From NCBI RefSeq assembly GCF_010723575.1, contig NZ_BLKZ01000001.1, forward strand, positions 3,472,001-3,536,000: a DNA stretch of 64,000 nucleotides, read 5' to 3'. Every line of letters begins with the position of its first letter. Positions within the stretch are counted from its first letter, which is position 1. This document shows, in pieces, positions 24,619 through 32,340 of this stretch. A model generated the notes under the pieces. The model was not told the DNA's origin. It saw only the letters and a program-made list of their open reading frames with translations, and made no database searches. This DNA is from Mycobacterium bourgelatii. GTDB lineage: Bacteria > Actinomycetota > Actinomycetes > Mycobacteriales > Mycobacteriaceae. A program made the position numbers and the translations under genes.

Positions 24619-26613
24619 TCAGGTTGTGGGCTTCTTCGTCGGCGCCGGTGCTGTTCGCCCCGGCCGCCATTCGTAGATGCGGGCTTCACCGTTGTCGTAG
24701 ATCTTGGTCCAGGAGTGTGACTCTTCCAGTCCCGTCAGCCCGTCGGGCATGACGAAGTCGCCCACCACCGGAGTGCTGGTCAGCACATAGCGGATGTCAA
24801 GTGCCTGTACGGCCTGGGCGACGCGGGGATCGCCGTCCGCGTCGTCGGCGTAGGCCCAGAAGATGAACCGGTGGTAACCCGGACCGAGTTGCTGCGGGTA
24901 GTCGTAGTGCGTCCAGAGCGGGTGCAGGCCGGCTACCGCGTACATCCACGCGGTGCCGTCGGTGTTGGCGTTACCGATCAGCGTCTCGCGGGCGCCGGGC
25001 AGGGTGGCCAGATAGGCCATCGCCTCCAAGTCCTTGTCGTCGATCATGACCTGGTCGTACTTCTCTCCGAGCAGGAAGCGGTGCCGCGGAAAGTAGTGCC
25101 ACGCGCCGACGATGCTGGCGCCGATCACCACCATGGCGCAGGCGGCATTCCATGCGGGCGAACCCCAAATTCGGAGGTTTCGTCGGGCCAACAGTCCCCG
25201 CGTCGCGTTGGCGACCCAGGCGACGAGCATGAACAGGCCGATGCCGGCCATGGGCGTCAGCAGCAGAGTGATCGCCGCCGACAAGCGGCGCGGGTCGGAA
25301 TAGAAGCTGTCGCTGAATCGTCTGATGAGCGCGCCGATCACGCCACCGAACGGCGCCGCCGAATACACCACGGATCCCACCAGCAGCAACCACACGGCCA
25401 ACGGCCACCAGACGCGCTTCACGAGCAGGATCACCGCACCGACGGCGGCCAGTACCAGCAGCGTGTATTGGATCGGGTAGTCGCTGAGATGACGGGTGTA
25501 CTGCAGCACCGCCCGCAGCAAGGCCCGCTTCTTACCCTCGTGACTGACAAAGGAGTGCCCGGCGATGATCTCGGCCTGCTCCAAAATGCCAATCACCTGA
25601 GGGACTTTCGCCAGAGCCGTTGTCCCGACGATCAGCAGCAGGGCCACCATGTCAGAGACACGACCGCGCACCGGGCGCCGTAACCCGTCCACCAGCCACC
25701 ACGCCGCGACAAACACGACCGCGATGACGCCTGCGGTGGTGTGTACCGAGAACACCCCGATCAACGCCAGGACAGCGATCGGGATGCGGTCGCGGTGTCG
25801 CAGCGCGGACACGATCAGTACCATCGTCGGCGCGGCAATGCCGTACGCGGCAAGGTTGGGCGTGGCGGCGGTGTTGAACTCGACATACGGCACCGCGGTG
25901 AAGGATGCCGCCAATCCCGCTGCGGCAGTAGCGCATCCGGCGGTGGCCCACAGGGTTGTGTGCGGGCGCATCAGATGCCAGGCCAGCGCGGCCGCGCTGC
26001 TCGGAAAAAGCCAGATTGCCGCCGCGAGCGAGGACAGGGTGTAGGCGGTTGTGGGCGCGGCGCCGGTGAGTTGAGCAAGCACGGCTGCCAGCGCATGAAA
26101 CGTTGAGGGGTAAAACAGTCGGGCGTGGGTTTCGACGTTGCGCAGCTCACCCATGTGCGTGGGTGAGGCCTGACCGGTGTCGAGGATCGAGCGAATGGTG
26201 TTGGCGTGCCATACCGAATCCCAGGTACTGGGGATGGACTGCCAGTGCGGCAGGGCGGCGACTGCGGCACACCCGATCAACGTTGCGCCCACCACAACAC
26301 CGGCACCGACACACAGGGCCGGCCATCGCGTGGCCGCTAGGGCTTCGGCATCATGGTCGCGGTAGCGCTCCAACACAACCCGAAATACCGCGGCTAAGAA
26401 CAACACCACGCCCAGTGCCGCCAGCGCTGTCAGTGCGTTCCACGGAATTCCGATGGCCCCGAACGGGACGATGGCCAAGCCGACCGTGCCGTAGGTCAGC
26501 GCTGGGCCGGCGGCGATCGAGATGGGCCATGGCAGGCGGGCTAACCACGCGATCAATGCCCCGGGGATCACCAGCAGCAGCGTCGCCACCAGCACTCCGG
26601 CTATCAAATTCAC
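24619..26613 (-). CDS. Large integral membrane protein, DUF6541/Rv3779-like
   Basis: 664 residues with about 12-14 hydrophobic segments, then a soluble C-terminal region of about 150 residues (EKYDQVMIDDKDLEAM to the end). The luminal loop HWQSIPSTWDSVWHANTIR, with Asp/His-rich residues, resembles GT-C mycobacterial proteins such as Rv3779 (about the same length), which was linked to polyprenyl-phosphate-dependent mannolipid synthesis. That relation is from memory. GTG start at 26613. It lies 39 bases after the flavin monooxygenase and two bases before blaC, so a three-gene transcript is likely. It looks like an Rv3779 paralogue inserted in the cobalamin region. Confidence 0.75.
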   Translation of the reverse strand: MNLIAGVLVATLLLVIPGALIAWLARLPWPISIAAGPALTYGTVGLAIVPFGAIGIPWNALTALAALGVVLFLAAVFRVVLERYRDHDAEALAATRWPALCVGAGVVVGATLIGCAAVAALPHWQSIPSTWDSVWHANTIRSILDTGQASPTHMGELRNVETHARLFYPSTFHALAAVLAQLTGAAPTTAYTLSSLAAAIWLFPSSAAALAWHLMRPHTTLWATAGCATAAAGLAASFTAVPYVEFNTAATPNLAAYGIAAPTMVLIVSALRHRDRIPIAVLALIGVFSVHTTAGVIAVVFVAAWWLVDGLRRPVRGRVSDMVALLLIVGTTALAKVPQVIGILEQAEIIAGHSFVSHEGKKRALLRAVLQYTRHLSDYPIQYTLLVLAAVGAVILLVKRVWWPLAVWLLLVGSVVYSAAPFGGVIGALIRRFSDSFYSDPRRLSAAITLLLTPMAGIGLFMLVAWVANATRGLLARRNLRIWGSPAWNAACAMVVIGASIVGAWHYFPRHRFLLGEKYDQVMIDDKDLEAMAYLATLPGARETLIGNANTDGTAWMYAVAGLHPLWTHYDYPQQLGPGYHRFIFWAYADDADGDPRVAQAVQALDIRYVLTSTPVVGDFVMPDGLTGLEESHSWTKIYDNGEARIYEWRPGRTAPAPTKKPTT

Positions 26614-26652
26614 TGAACCCGCCCAGCTGGCCGACTGGCTCGGTCGCCGGGT

Positions 26653-27831
26653 TCACATCGCGTAGTCGGGTAACTCAAAGTCGTCACGCAAGCTCCGGCT
26701 TACCAACAGACTGGCGAGTGGGCGGAAGTTCAGCGCACCCATCACGAAGTCACGGAACCGGACACCGAACTGAGTCCGTGTTGCGAACACGGGGAGGAAT
26801 TTCTGCGCCGCGATTTGCTTGTCCTCGATGAAGCGGCGCATGCGCTTCTCGTAGTTGGCGAACGCTCGTCGGTAATCGCCTTGGGCGCAATGGAGTTCGC
26901 CGGCCAACACATACGCTTCGGTCATCGCCAAACCGGTGCCCTCGCCGGCCAGCAGTGAAACGCAGGCGGCGGCGTCGCCGACCAGAGCCGTGCGGCCTCG
27001 CGACCAGCTCGGCAGGCGGATCTGGCTGACGACGTCGAAGTACAGGTCGTCGACGTCGTCGAGCGCGGCCAGAATCTGCGGGCATTCCCAGCCCGTGTCG
27101 GCATAAACCGTCCGCAGCGACGCTTTTCGCCCTTCCAGATTCCCTGGATCGGCAGCTTCTGCGGAGCGGAACACGAACAGAACCATGGTGCGGTCCCCGC
27201 GCAGGGAGAAGCGGCCGACGGAGCGGCCCGGCTCGGTGTGGGTCACATAGACCAGTTCATCGCGGGGACGGTAGCCCTCGAGCACGCACGCCGCCACGCA
27301 GCAGCCCAAATAATGTTCGGCGTCCGTCTCAGGCCCGAACGCTAGGCGGCGCACGTTGGAGTGCAACCCGTCGGCACCGATGACGAGGTCGAAATCTCGA
27401 GTCATGGCGCCGGAAAAGCTCACCGAAACCCCGTCGGAGTGTTCGTTGATCGCGGTGATGTTGTTGCCGAAGATCGTTTCGACGTCGTCCTTGACGGTGT
27501 CGTAGATGGCGGCGGCAAGGTCGCCGCGCGGCAGACTGGTGAACTTCTGGCCCGCCGCTTTGCGGATCGCATCGGTGCTCAGGCTTGCTCGCACCCGATT
27601 GTCGGAACCTACCGAACGGATCGTGTGCACCTGATAGCCCGCGTCGAGAATGACTTTTTCGATTCCCATCAGCTGCGCGATGCGGTAGCCCACGCCCCAG
27701 AAGTCGATGACGTAGCCGCCGGTGCGAAATTGCGGTGCACGCTCGATCAACGTCGGCTCGTGACCGGTCCGGCGCAGCCAATAAGCGAGCGATGGGCCGG
27801 CCACGCCCGCTCCGCTGATGGCGACCTTCAT
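26653..27831 (-). CDS. FAD-dependent monooxygenase (aromatic hydroxylase type)
   Basis: 392 residues. GAGVAGPSLAYWL (dinucleotide-binding GxGxxG), IGADGLHSNVRR (the DG motif) and LVGDAAACVSLLAGEGTGLAM (the GD motif) define a class A flavoprotein monooxygenase, which uses NAD(P)H and O2. Relatives include TetX and rifampicin monooxygenases as well as catabolic enzymes; I cannot choose the substrate. The ATG at 27831 has AGAGGTG upstream. A palindrome TGCAA-CTA-TTGCA sits at 27876-27888 in its promoter region. It heads a probable operon with the membrane protein and blaC. Confidence 0.85.
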   Translation of the reverse strand: MKVAISGAGVAGPSLAYWLRRTGHEPTLIERAPQFRTGGYVIDFWGVGYRIAQLMGIEKVILDAGYQVHTIRSVGSDNRVRASLSTDAIRKAAGQKFTSLPRGDLAAAIYDTVKDDVETIFGNNITAINEHSDGVSVSFSGAMTRDFDLVIGADGLHSNVRRLAFGPETDAEHYLGCCVAACVLEGYRPRDELVYVTHTEPGRSVGRFSLRGDRTMVLFVFRSAEAADPGNLEGRKASLRTVYADTGWECPQILAALDDVDDLYFDVVSQIRLPSWSRGRTALVGDAAACVSLLAGEGTGLAMTEAYVLAGELHCAQGDYRRAFANYEKRMRRFIEDKQIAAQKFLPVFATRTQFGVRFRDFVMGALNFRPLASLLVSRSLRDDFELPDYAM

Positions 27832-27868
27832 GACGTGAACACCTCTCGTGGGTGCGATCGTTCAGACC

Positions 27869-27897
27869 ATCCTAATGCAACTATTGCATATTGCTAC
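27869..27897 (-). promoter_or_regulatory. Putative promoter with repressor palindrome before the monooxygenase operon
   Basis: On the minus strand TAGGAT (27874-27869) fits a -10, with a poor -35 GTAGCA (27897-27892) at 17-base spacing. Between them lies the perfect palindrome TGCAA-CTA-TTGCA (27876-27888). A dyad between -35 and -10 is a classical repressor position and suits TetR or MarR binding. No such regulator gene is adjacent. Promoter elements are inferred; the palindrome is seen directly. Confidence 0.5.
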
Positions 27898-27958
27898 TTT
27901 GACCCTTGCGCAAATGTTCCCGGCGAGTCGCGCGCCTCGCGGAGTTAGCGCTTCGGGT

Positions 27959-28447
27959 TCAGCGTTCGCCTGCCAGCCAGGACTTCCCGACCTCGTACTC
28001 GGCTTCCATCGCAGCCACAAACTGGTCGATGATGATGCCTGCCACCTTGCCGCCGACGAGAGGCACACTGACCTCGACGTTGATCTCGACGGTCTCCACC
28101 GTCTTGCCGTCTTTCGAGACGACGGTGACGTTGCCGGTGCCGCCGCCGGGTTTACCGGGGATCTCGAGCGTGAGGGTCATGTCGGTGCCGGTCCAGGTCT
28201 CCCGCTGCCGGACGTCCGTTCTGGCGCCTAAGAACTTCGTCGCGACCGAGGGAAGTCCGGCCATCGGCTGCTGCTTGTCGATGGCAACCAGTGTCGTGTC
28301 GCCCTCTTTGGTGATCGAGACGTTGTGGGACAGCAGCCCCTGGGCCTCGCAGACCTTGTTGCGAAATCCCTCGTCGAGCAGCATCGCCATCACGTCGTCG
28401 AGCGGTGCGTCGTAGTTGCACACGAACTGCTTGCTGGCCTGGGCCAT
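27959..28447 (-). CDS. DUF2505 family protein
   Basis: 162 residues starting MAQASKQFVCNYDAPLDDVMAMLLDEGFRNKVC. The pattern of a short strand, two helices, several strands (VSITKEGDTTLVAIDKQ; TLTLEIPGKPGG; GKTVETVEINVEVSVPLVGG) and a C-terminal helix ending in a Trp fits DUF2505, an SRPBCC-like fold probably binding a hydrophobic ligand. The function is unknown. The ATG has GAGG five bases upstream. It lies between the monooxygenase and cobK on the same strand, separated by 127 and 42 bases, so it may be an independent unit. Confidence 0.8.
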   Translation of the reverse strand: MAQASKQFVCNYDAPLDDVMAMLLDEGFRNKVCEAQGLLSHNVSITKEGDTTLVAIDKQQPMAGLPSVATKFLGARTDVRQRETWTGTDMTLTLEIPGKPGGGTGNVTVVSKDGKTVETVEINVEVSVPLVGGKVAGIIIDQFVAAMEAEYEVGKSWLAGER

Positions 28448-28489
28448 TGATCCTCGCTTAGCCTCGATCCGCCTAAGGGTCCCGATATG

Positions 28490-29215
28490 TTAGCCGAGCG
28501 CCGCCACCCATTGGACCGCTTCATAGACGGTGTCCACAGTTTGGACTCTGGGCGGCAGCGGTGGACGCGCGACCATGATCACCGAAACCCCCAGCGCTGC
28601 TGCGGCATCCAGCTTGGCTCGGGTCATGTCGCCGCCGCTGTTCTTGGTGACCACGGCGTCGATGCGGTGTTCTTTGAGGAGGTGCAGCTCGCCGTCGTAG
28701 CGGTATGGCCCGCGGGACAAGATCAATTGGTGTCGGCGTGGCAGTGTGGCCGGGTCGGGGGCGGTGACGGCACGGATCAAGAACCACGCGTCACTGTTCC
28801 GGAAGGCGTGCACACCGGAACGGCCGGTTGTGAGAAAGACCCGCTGGTAGCCTTGTCGCGCAACGGTTTCCGCAGCCTCGACGTCGGAGGCCACTACGAT
28901 GGCGTCACCGGGGTCCCAGGGCGGGCGCGCCAACACCACGTGCGGCAAGCGGATTTCGTCGCAGACCTGCGCCGCGTGGGCGGTCATCGTCGCCGCGAAC
29001 GGGTGCGTGGCGTCGACCACCGCGTCGATGTGTTCGTCACGCAACCACTGGCGCAGGCCGTCGATGCCGCCGAATCCGCCGATGCGAACCGGACCGACCG
29101 GAAGCGCGGGTTCCGGGACGCGACCGGCCAAGGAGCTGACGATGTCGACCCGCGGATGCAGTTCGGCGGCCAGGGCGCGGGCCTCGGCGGTGCCGCCGAG
29201 CAAGAGGATACGCAT
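28490..29215 (-). CDS. cobK: Precorrin-6A reductase CobK
   Basis: 241 residues. LLLGGTAEARALAAEL at the N-terminus, VVDATHPFAATMTAHA in the middle and AVVTKNSGGDMTRAKLDAA near the C-terminus are diagnostic of CobK/CbiJ. It reduces precorrin-6A to precorrin-6B with NADPH. Its ATG shares its A with the cobM stop (TGATG), so the genes are coupled. Order on the minus strand is SDR, cobL, cobM, cobK, as in Rv2073c-Rv2070c. Confidence 0.95.
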   Translation of the reverse strand: MRILLLGGTAEARALAAELHPRVDIVSSLAGRVPEPALPVGPVRIGGFGGIDGLRQWLRDEHIDAVVDATHPFAATMTAHAAQVCDEIRLPHVVLARPPWDPGDAIVVASDVEAAETVARQGYQRVFLTTGRSGVHAFRNSDAWFLIRAVTAPDPATLPRRHQLILSRGPYRYDGELHLLKEHRIDAVVTKNSGGDMTRAKLDAAAALGVSVIMVARPPLPPRVQTVDTVYEAVQWVAALG

Positions 29216-29964
29216 CAGTGGGCCTGTCGGCGCGCTACCGAGTACAGGTAGCTGTCGGTGAAGCCCTCGGCGGCCAGCACGTCACCGACGATGATGACGG
29301 CGGTCTTGGTGACGTTGGCGTCGTGCATCTGTCCGGCGATGTCGGCCAGGGTGCCCCGCAGCACCACCTGTTGTGGCCAGCTCGCGAAAGCGACTACCGC
29401 CGTGGGTGTTTCGGGTCGGTAACCAGCGGCAGTGAGTTGCGGGACGATGGCGTCGATCTGCGCTGCGGCGAGGTGCAGCACCAGCGTGCCAGCGGATTTA
29501 GCTAGGGTCGCCAGCTCTTCGCCGGGCGGCATCGGTGTCGACAAGGTCGAAACCCGGGTGAGCGTGACGGTTTGCGCCACTCCGGGAACGGTGAGCTCGC
29601 GTTTGAGCGCCGCTGCGGCTGCCGCGAAAGCCGGTACGCCGGGCACGATTTCGTACTCGATCTGCAGGGTGTCGAGCTGGCGGCATTGCTCGGCCACCGC
29701 GCTGTAAAGCGAGGGATCGCCGGAATGCAGTCGGGCCACATCCAAGCCGGCGGCGTCGGCGTCGGCGAGTTCGGTGATGATCTGTTCGAGCGTCAACGGC
29801 CCGGTGTCGACGACCTTGGCGTCGGAGGGGCAAAGGGCCAGTAGGTCTTTCGGCATGATAGAGCCCGCGTACAGGCACACCGGGCAGCGCTGCAACAGCC
29901 GTTGGCCGCGGACGGTGATCAGGTCCGCGGCGCCCGGTCCCGCGCCGATGAAGTACACCGTCAC
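29215..29964 (-). CDS. cobM: Precorrin-4 C11-methyltransferase CobM
   Basis: 249 residues from the GTG at 29964, which overlaps the cobL stop (GTGA). The start gives MTVYFIGAGPGAADLITVRG, the exact beginning of the tetrapyrrole methylase fold; a frame to 30009 only adds residues from within cobL. RLHSGDPSLYSAVAEQ and YEIVPGVPAFAAAAAALKRELT are family motifs. It methylates C11 of precorrin-4 using SAM. It sits between cobL and cobK with overlaps on both sides. Confidence 0.95.
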   Translation of the reverse strand: MTVYFIGAGPGAADLITVRGQRLLQRCPVCLYAGSIMPKDLLALCPSDAKVVDTGPLTLEQIITELADADAAGLDVARLHSGDPSLYSAVAEQCRQLDTLQIEYEIVPGVPAFAAAAAALKRELTVPGVAQTVTLTRVSTLSTPMPPGEELATLAKSAGTLVLHLAAAQIDAIVPQLTAAGYRPETPTAVVAFASWPQQVVLRGTLADIAGQMHDANVTKTAVIIVGDVLAAEGFTDSYLYSVARRQAH

Positions 29965-31133
29965 GGCTTGACCATCGTCCACTGGGTGACCGGCAGTTGC
30001 GGACGCCATGCGGTAAAACCGCCGATCGGTTCGTCCCGATAGTGCTGGAAGCGTCTCAATTCGCCGCCAAGCCGCGAATGTGCCAGCGCGAGCGCGGCTT
30101 CCGATTCCACGGTGACGGCGTTGGCGACCAGGCGTCCATCGGCGGGCAGGCTGTGCAGGCAGGCGTCAAGCAGGCCCGGCTGGGTGAGGCCCCCGCCGAT
30201 GAAGATCACGTCCGGAGTGGCGGCGCCGTCGAACTCCTGCGGCGCGTCGGCGCGAACGTCGATGTCCGCACCGAACGCGCCGGCGTTGAGTCCGATGTTG
30301 TGGCGACGCCGTTCGTTGCGTTCGAACGCCACCGCCGTGCAGCCGCGGGCGCTTCGGCACCACTCGACCGAGATACTTCCCGAGCCTGCGCCGACATCCC
30401 ACAGCACCTGCCCGGGCCGCGGCGCCAGCGCCGCCAGCGTGAGCGCCCGAATCCCCTGCTTGGTGATCTGCCCGTCATGCACCAGCGCGTCGTCGGGCAG
30501 GGAGGACAGGCGTTCGTCGGGCAGGTAGCGCACGGCGATCACGTTCAGGTCTTGGATGTCGGTCGGCGCGTTGTCGGCCCATTCGCGCGCAGTGCCGTCG
30601 CGACGCCGTTCGTTCGGCCCGCCCAAGTGTTCGAGCACGCTGAATTCGGAGTCGCCGCGCCCGTAGGAGTTGAGCAGCACCGCCAGCGCTTTGGGGCTGG
30701 TGCGGTCCGCCGACAGGACGATCGCCTGGCCGCCACGCCGGACGGCGGCGCGCGGTGGCGCCGTGACCAGGCTGATCACCTCGGTGTCCTGGACGCTCCA
30801 ACCCATCCGCGCACACGCCAGCGTCACCGACGAAACATGTGGCAGCACACGCACTTTCTCGGATCCGAACAGTCGGATGAGGGTGCTGCCGATGCCGTGC
30901 AACAGCGGGTCCCCACTGGCCACGACATGGATGTCGTCTCCGTCTGGATCAAGCTGCTGCAGTGCCGGCATCATCGGCGAGGGCCACTTCCGCCGGGGCG
31001 CGGTAACGGAATCATCGAGCAGGTCGAGTTGCCTTTCGGCGCCGTAAACGACGGTTGCCCTGCGCAATTCGGCCTTGGATTTGGGCGCTAGGCCGGCCAT
31101 TCCGTCGGCGCCGATGCCGACCACGATGATCAT
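29961..31133 (-). CDS. cobL: Precorrin-6B C5,C15-methyltransferase (decarboxylating) CobL
   Basis: 390 residues from ATG 31133, the length of M. tuberculosis CobL. The N-terminal CbiE-like methylase domain (about 1-195) has IIVVGIGADGMAGL and VVASGDPLLHGIG. The C-terminal CbiT-like Rossmann domain (about 205-390) has VLWDVGAGSGSISVEW for SAM binding. It adds methyls at C5 and C15 and removes the C12 acetate carboxyl, giving precorrin-8X. ATGA overlap with the upstream SDR stop. The longer frame to 31202 lies within the SDR. Confidence 0.96.
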   Translation of the reverse strand: MIIVVGIGADGMAGLAPKSKAELRRATVVYGAERQLDLLDDSVTAPRRKWPSPMMPALQQLDPDGDDIHVVASGDPLLHGIGSTLIRLFGSEKVRVLPHVSSVTLACARMGWSVQDTEVISLVTAPPRAAVRRGGQAIVLSADRTSPKALAVLLNSYGRGDSEFSVLEHLGGPNERRRDGTAREWADNAPTDIQDLNVIAVRYLPDERLSSLPDDALVHDGQITKQGIRALTLAALAPRPGQVLWDVGAGSGSISVEWCRSARGCTAVAFERNERRRHNIGLNAGAFGADIDVRADAPQEFDGAATPDVIFIGGGLTQPGLLDACLHSLPADGRLVANAVTVESEAALALAHSRLGGELRRFQHYRDEPIGGFTAWRPQLPVTQWTMVKP

Positions 31134-31879
31134 CGCGGCATCCGCCGCCACACGAACTGCGGCAGGAGCTTGAGAACGAAGAACATTGGCCGCAGTGCCC
31201 ACGGAATCCAGACGGTGCGTCTCCCCTTCGCCAGCGCACGAGCAGTGGCCTTGGCCACCTGTTCGGGGGTGCTGGACAGCGGCGCCGGCGACATGCCCTC
31301 GGTCATGCGGCCGATGACGAATCCGGGACGTGCGACCAGCAACCGAACCCCGGTGCCGTGCAGCGCGTCGGCCAGGCCGCTGGCGAACCCGTCGAGGCCG
31401 GCTTTGGCCGATCCGTACACGTAGTTCGCACGGCGCACCCGGACCCCGGCCACTGAGGAGAACACCACCAGAGATCCGCGGCCGGCCGCGCGCATCGCCT
31501 GCGCGAGGTGAGTGAGCAGGCTGACCTGGGCGACGTAGTCGGTGTGCACGATGGCCACCGCGTGCGCGGCGTCGGTTTCCGCACGGGCCTGGTCGCCGAG
31601 GATGCCGAAGGCCAGAACTGCGGTCTGGATCGGGCCGTATTCGGCGACGATCGAGTCGACCAGCGGGCCGTGCGATGCGAGGTCGTCCGCGTCAAACTCC
31701 CTGGTGTGGACTGCGGCGGCGCCCGCGGTCTCCAGGGTGGCGATCTGATCCATGAGCTGGTCGGCTCTGCGCGCCGCCAGCACCAACGTCGCCCCTGGGG
31801 CCAGCCGTCGGGCCAGTTCAACGCCGATTTCGCTCCGGCCGCCGAAAATTACCACCGGACCTGCGCCCGTGTCGTCCAC
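31130..31879 (-). CDS. SDR family oxidoreductase, Rv2073c-like
   Basis: 249 residues. The cofactor loop is FGGRSEIGVELARRL, a divergent GxxxGxG. VFSSVAGVRVRRANYVYGSAKAGLDGFA carries Ser and Tyr-x-x-x-Lys (YGSAK). A hydrophobic/basic C-terminus (WALRPMFFVLKLLPQFVWRRMPR) may attach it to membrane. It resembles the DprE2-like SDR group and Rv2073c in size and position. It is first in the cobL-cobM-cobK run. Its GTG start follows TAATAAT by seven bases, so the mRNA is probably leaderless. Confidence 0.87.
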   Translation of the reverse strand: MDDTGAGPVVIFGGRSEIGVELARRLAPGATLVLAARRADQLMDQIATLETAGAAAVHTREFDADDLASHGPLVDSIVAEYGPIQTAVLAFGILGDQARAETDAAHAVAIVHTDYVAQVSLLTHLAQAMRAAGRGSLVVFSSVAGVRVRRANYVYGSAKAGLDGFASGLADALHGTGVRLLVARPGFVIGRMTEGMSPAPLSSTPEQVAKATARALAKGRRTVWIPWALRPMFFVLKLLPQFVWRRMPR

Positions 31880-31914
31880 GGCTGCGATTATTACCTGCGC
31901 TAGCGTGAGTAGCG
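31880..31914. promoter_or_regulatory. 35-base divergent promoter region, probably leaderless in both directions
   Basis: On the minus strand TAATAAT ends seven bases before the SDR GTG (31879). On the plus strand TAGCGT ends eight bases before the ATG at 31915. Both distances put the transcription start at or next to the start codon, the usual arrangement of mycobacterial leaderless mRNAs. There is no Shine-Dalgarno sequence on either side. The two -10 elements lie only a few bases apart, so the promoters must interfere. Confidence 0.5.
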
Positions 31915-32322
31915 ATGGCGAATACCACTACGCGGCTCACCGACGACGCGCTGGCGTTTCTTTCCGAGCGCCATCTGGCCATGCTGACGACGCTGCGGGC
32001 CGACGGATCGCCGCACGTGGTGGCGGTGGGTTTCACTTTCGATCCCAAGACGCACATCGCCCGGGTGATCACCACCGGAGGGTCTCAGAAGGCGGTCAAC
32101 GCTGAGCGTGGCGGAATCGCGGTGCTCAGCCAGGTCGACGGCGCACGGTGGCTGTCGCTGGAAGGCAAGGCCGCCGTCAACAAGGACATCGAAGCCGTCC
32201 GGGATGCCGAACTGCGGTACGCGCAGCGCTACCGCACACCCCGGGCCAATCCTCGGCGGGTCGCCATCGAGGTCCAGGTCGAGCGAGTGTTGGGGTCCGC
32301 GGACCTGCTCGACCGCGGTTAA
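31915..32322 (+). CDS. F420-dependent PPOX-fold reductase, Rv2074-like
   Basis: 135 residues. FLSERHLAMLTTLRADGSPHVVAVGFTFD, then VITTGGSQKAVNAERGG and the beta-barrel strands to VEVQVERVLGS, match the split-barrel flavin/deazaflavin reductases. Rv2074 of M. tuberculosis, the same length and position, was shown to reduce biliverdin to bilirubin with F420H2, so this is the likely activity. ATG at 31915. It is divergent from the SDR and convergent with the PLC-like gene, whose stop lies 18 bases away. Confidence 0.88.
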   Translation: MANTTTRLTDDALAFLSERHLAMLTTLRADGSPHVVAVGFTFDPKTHIARVITTGGSQKAVNAERGGIAVLSQVDGARWLSLEGKAAVNKDIEAVRDAELRYAQRYRTPRANPRRVAIEVQVERVLGSADLLDRG

Positions 32323-32340
32323 TTTCTCCCCCTGTCTCGT

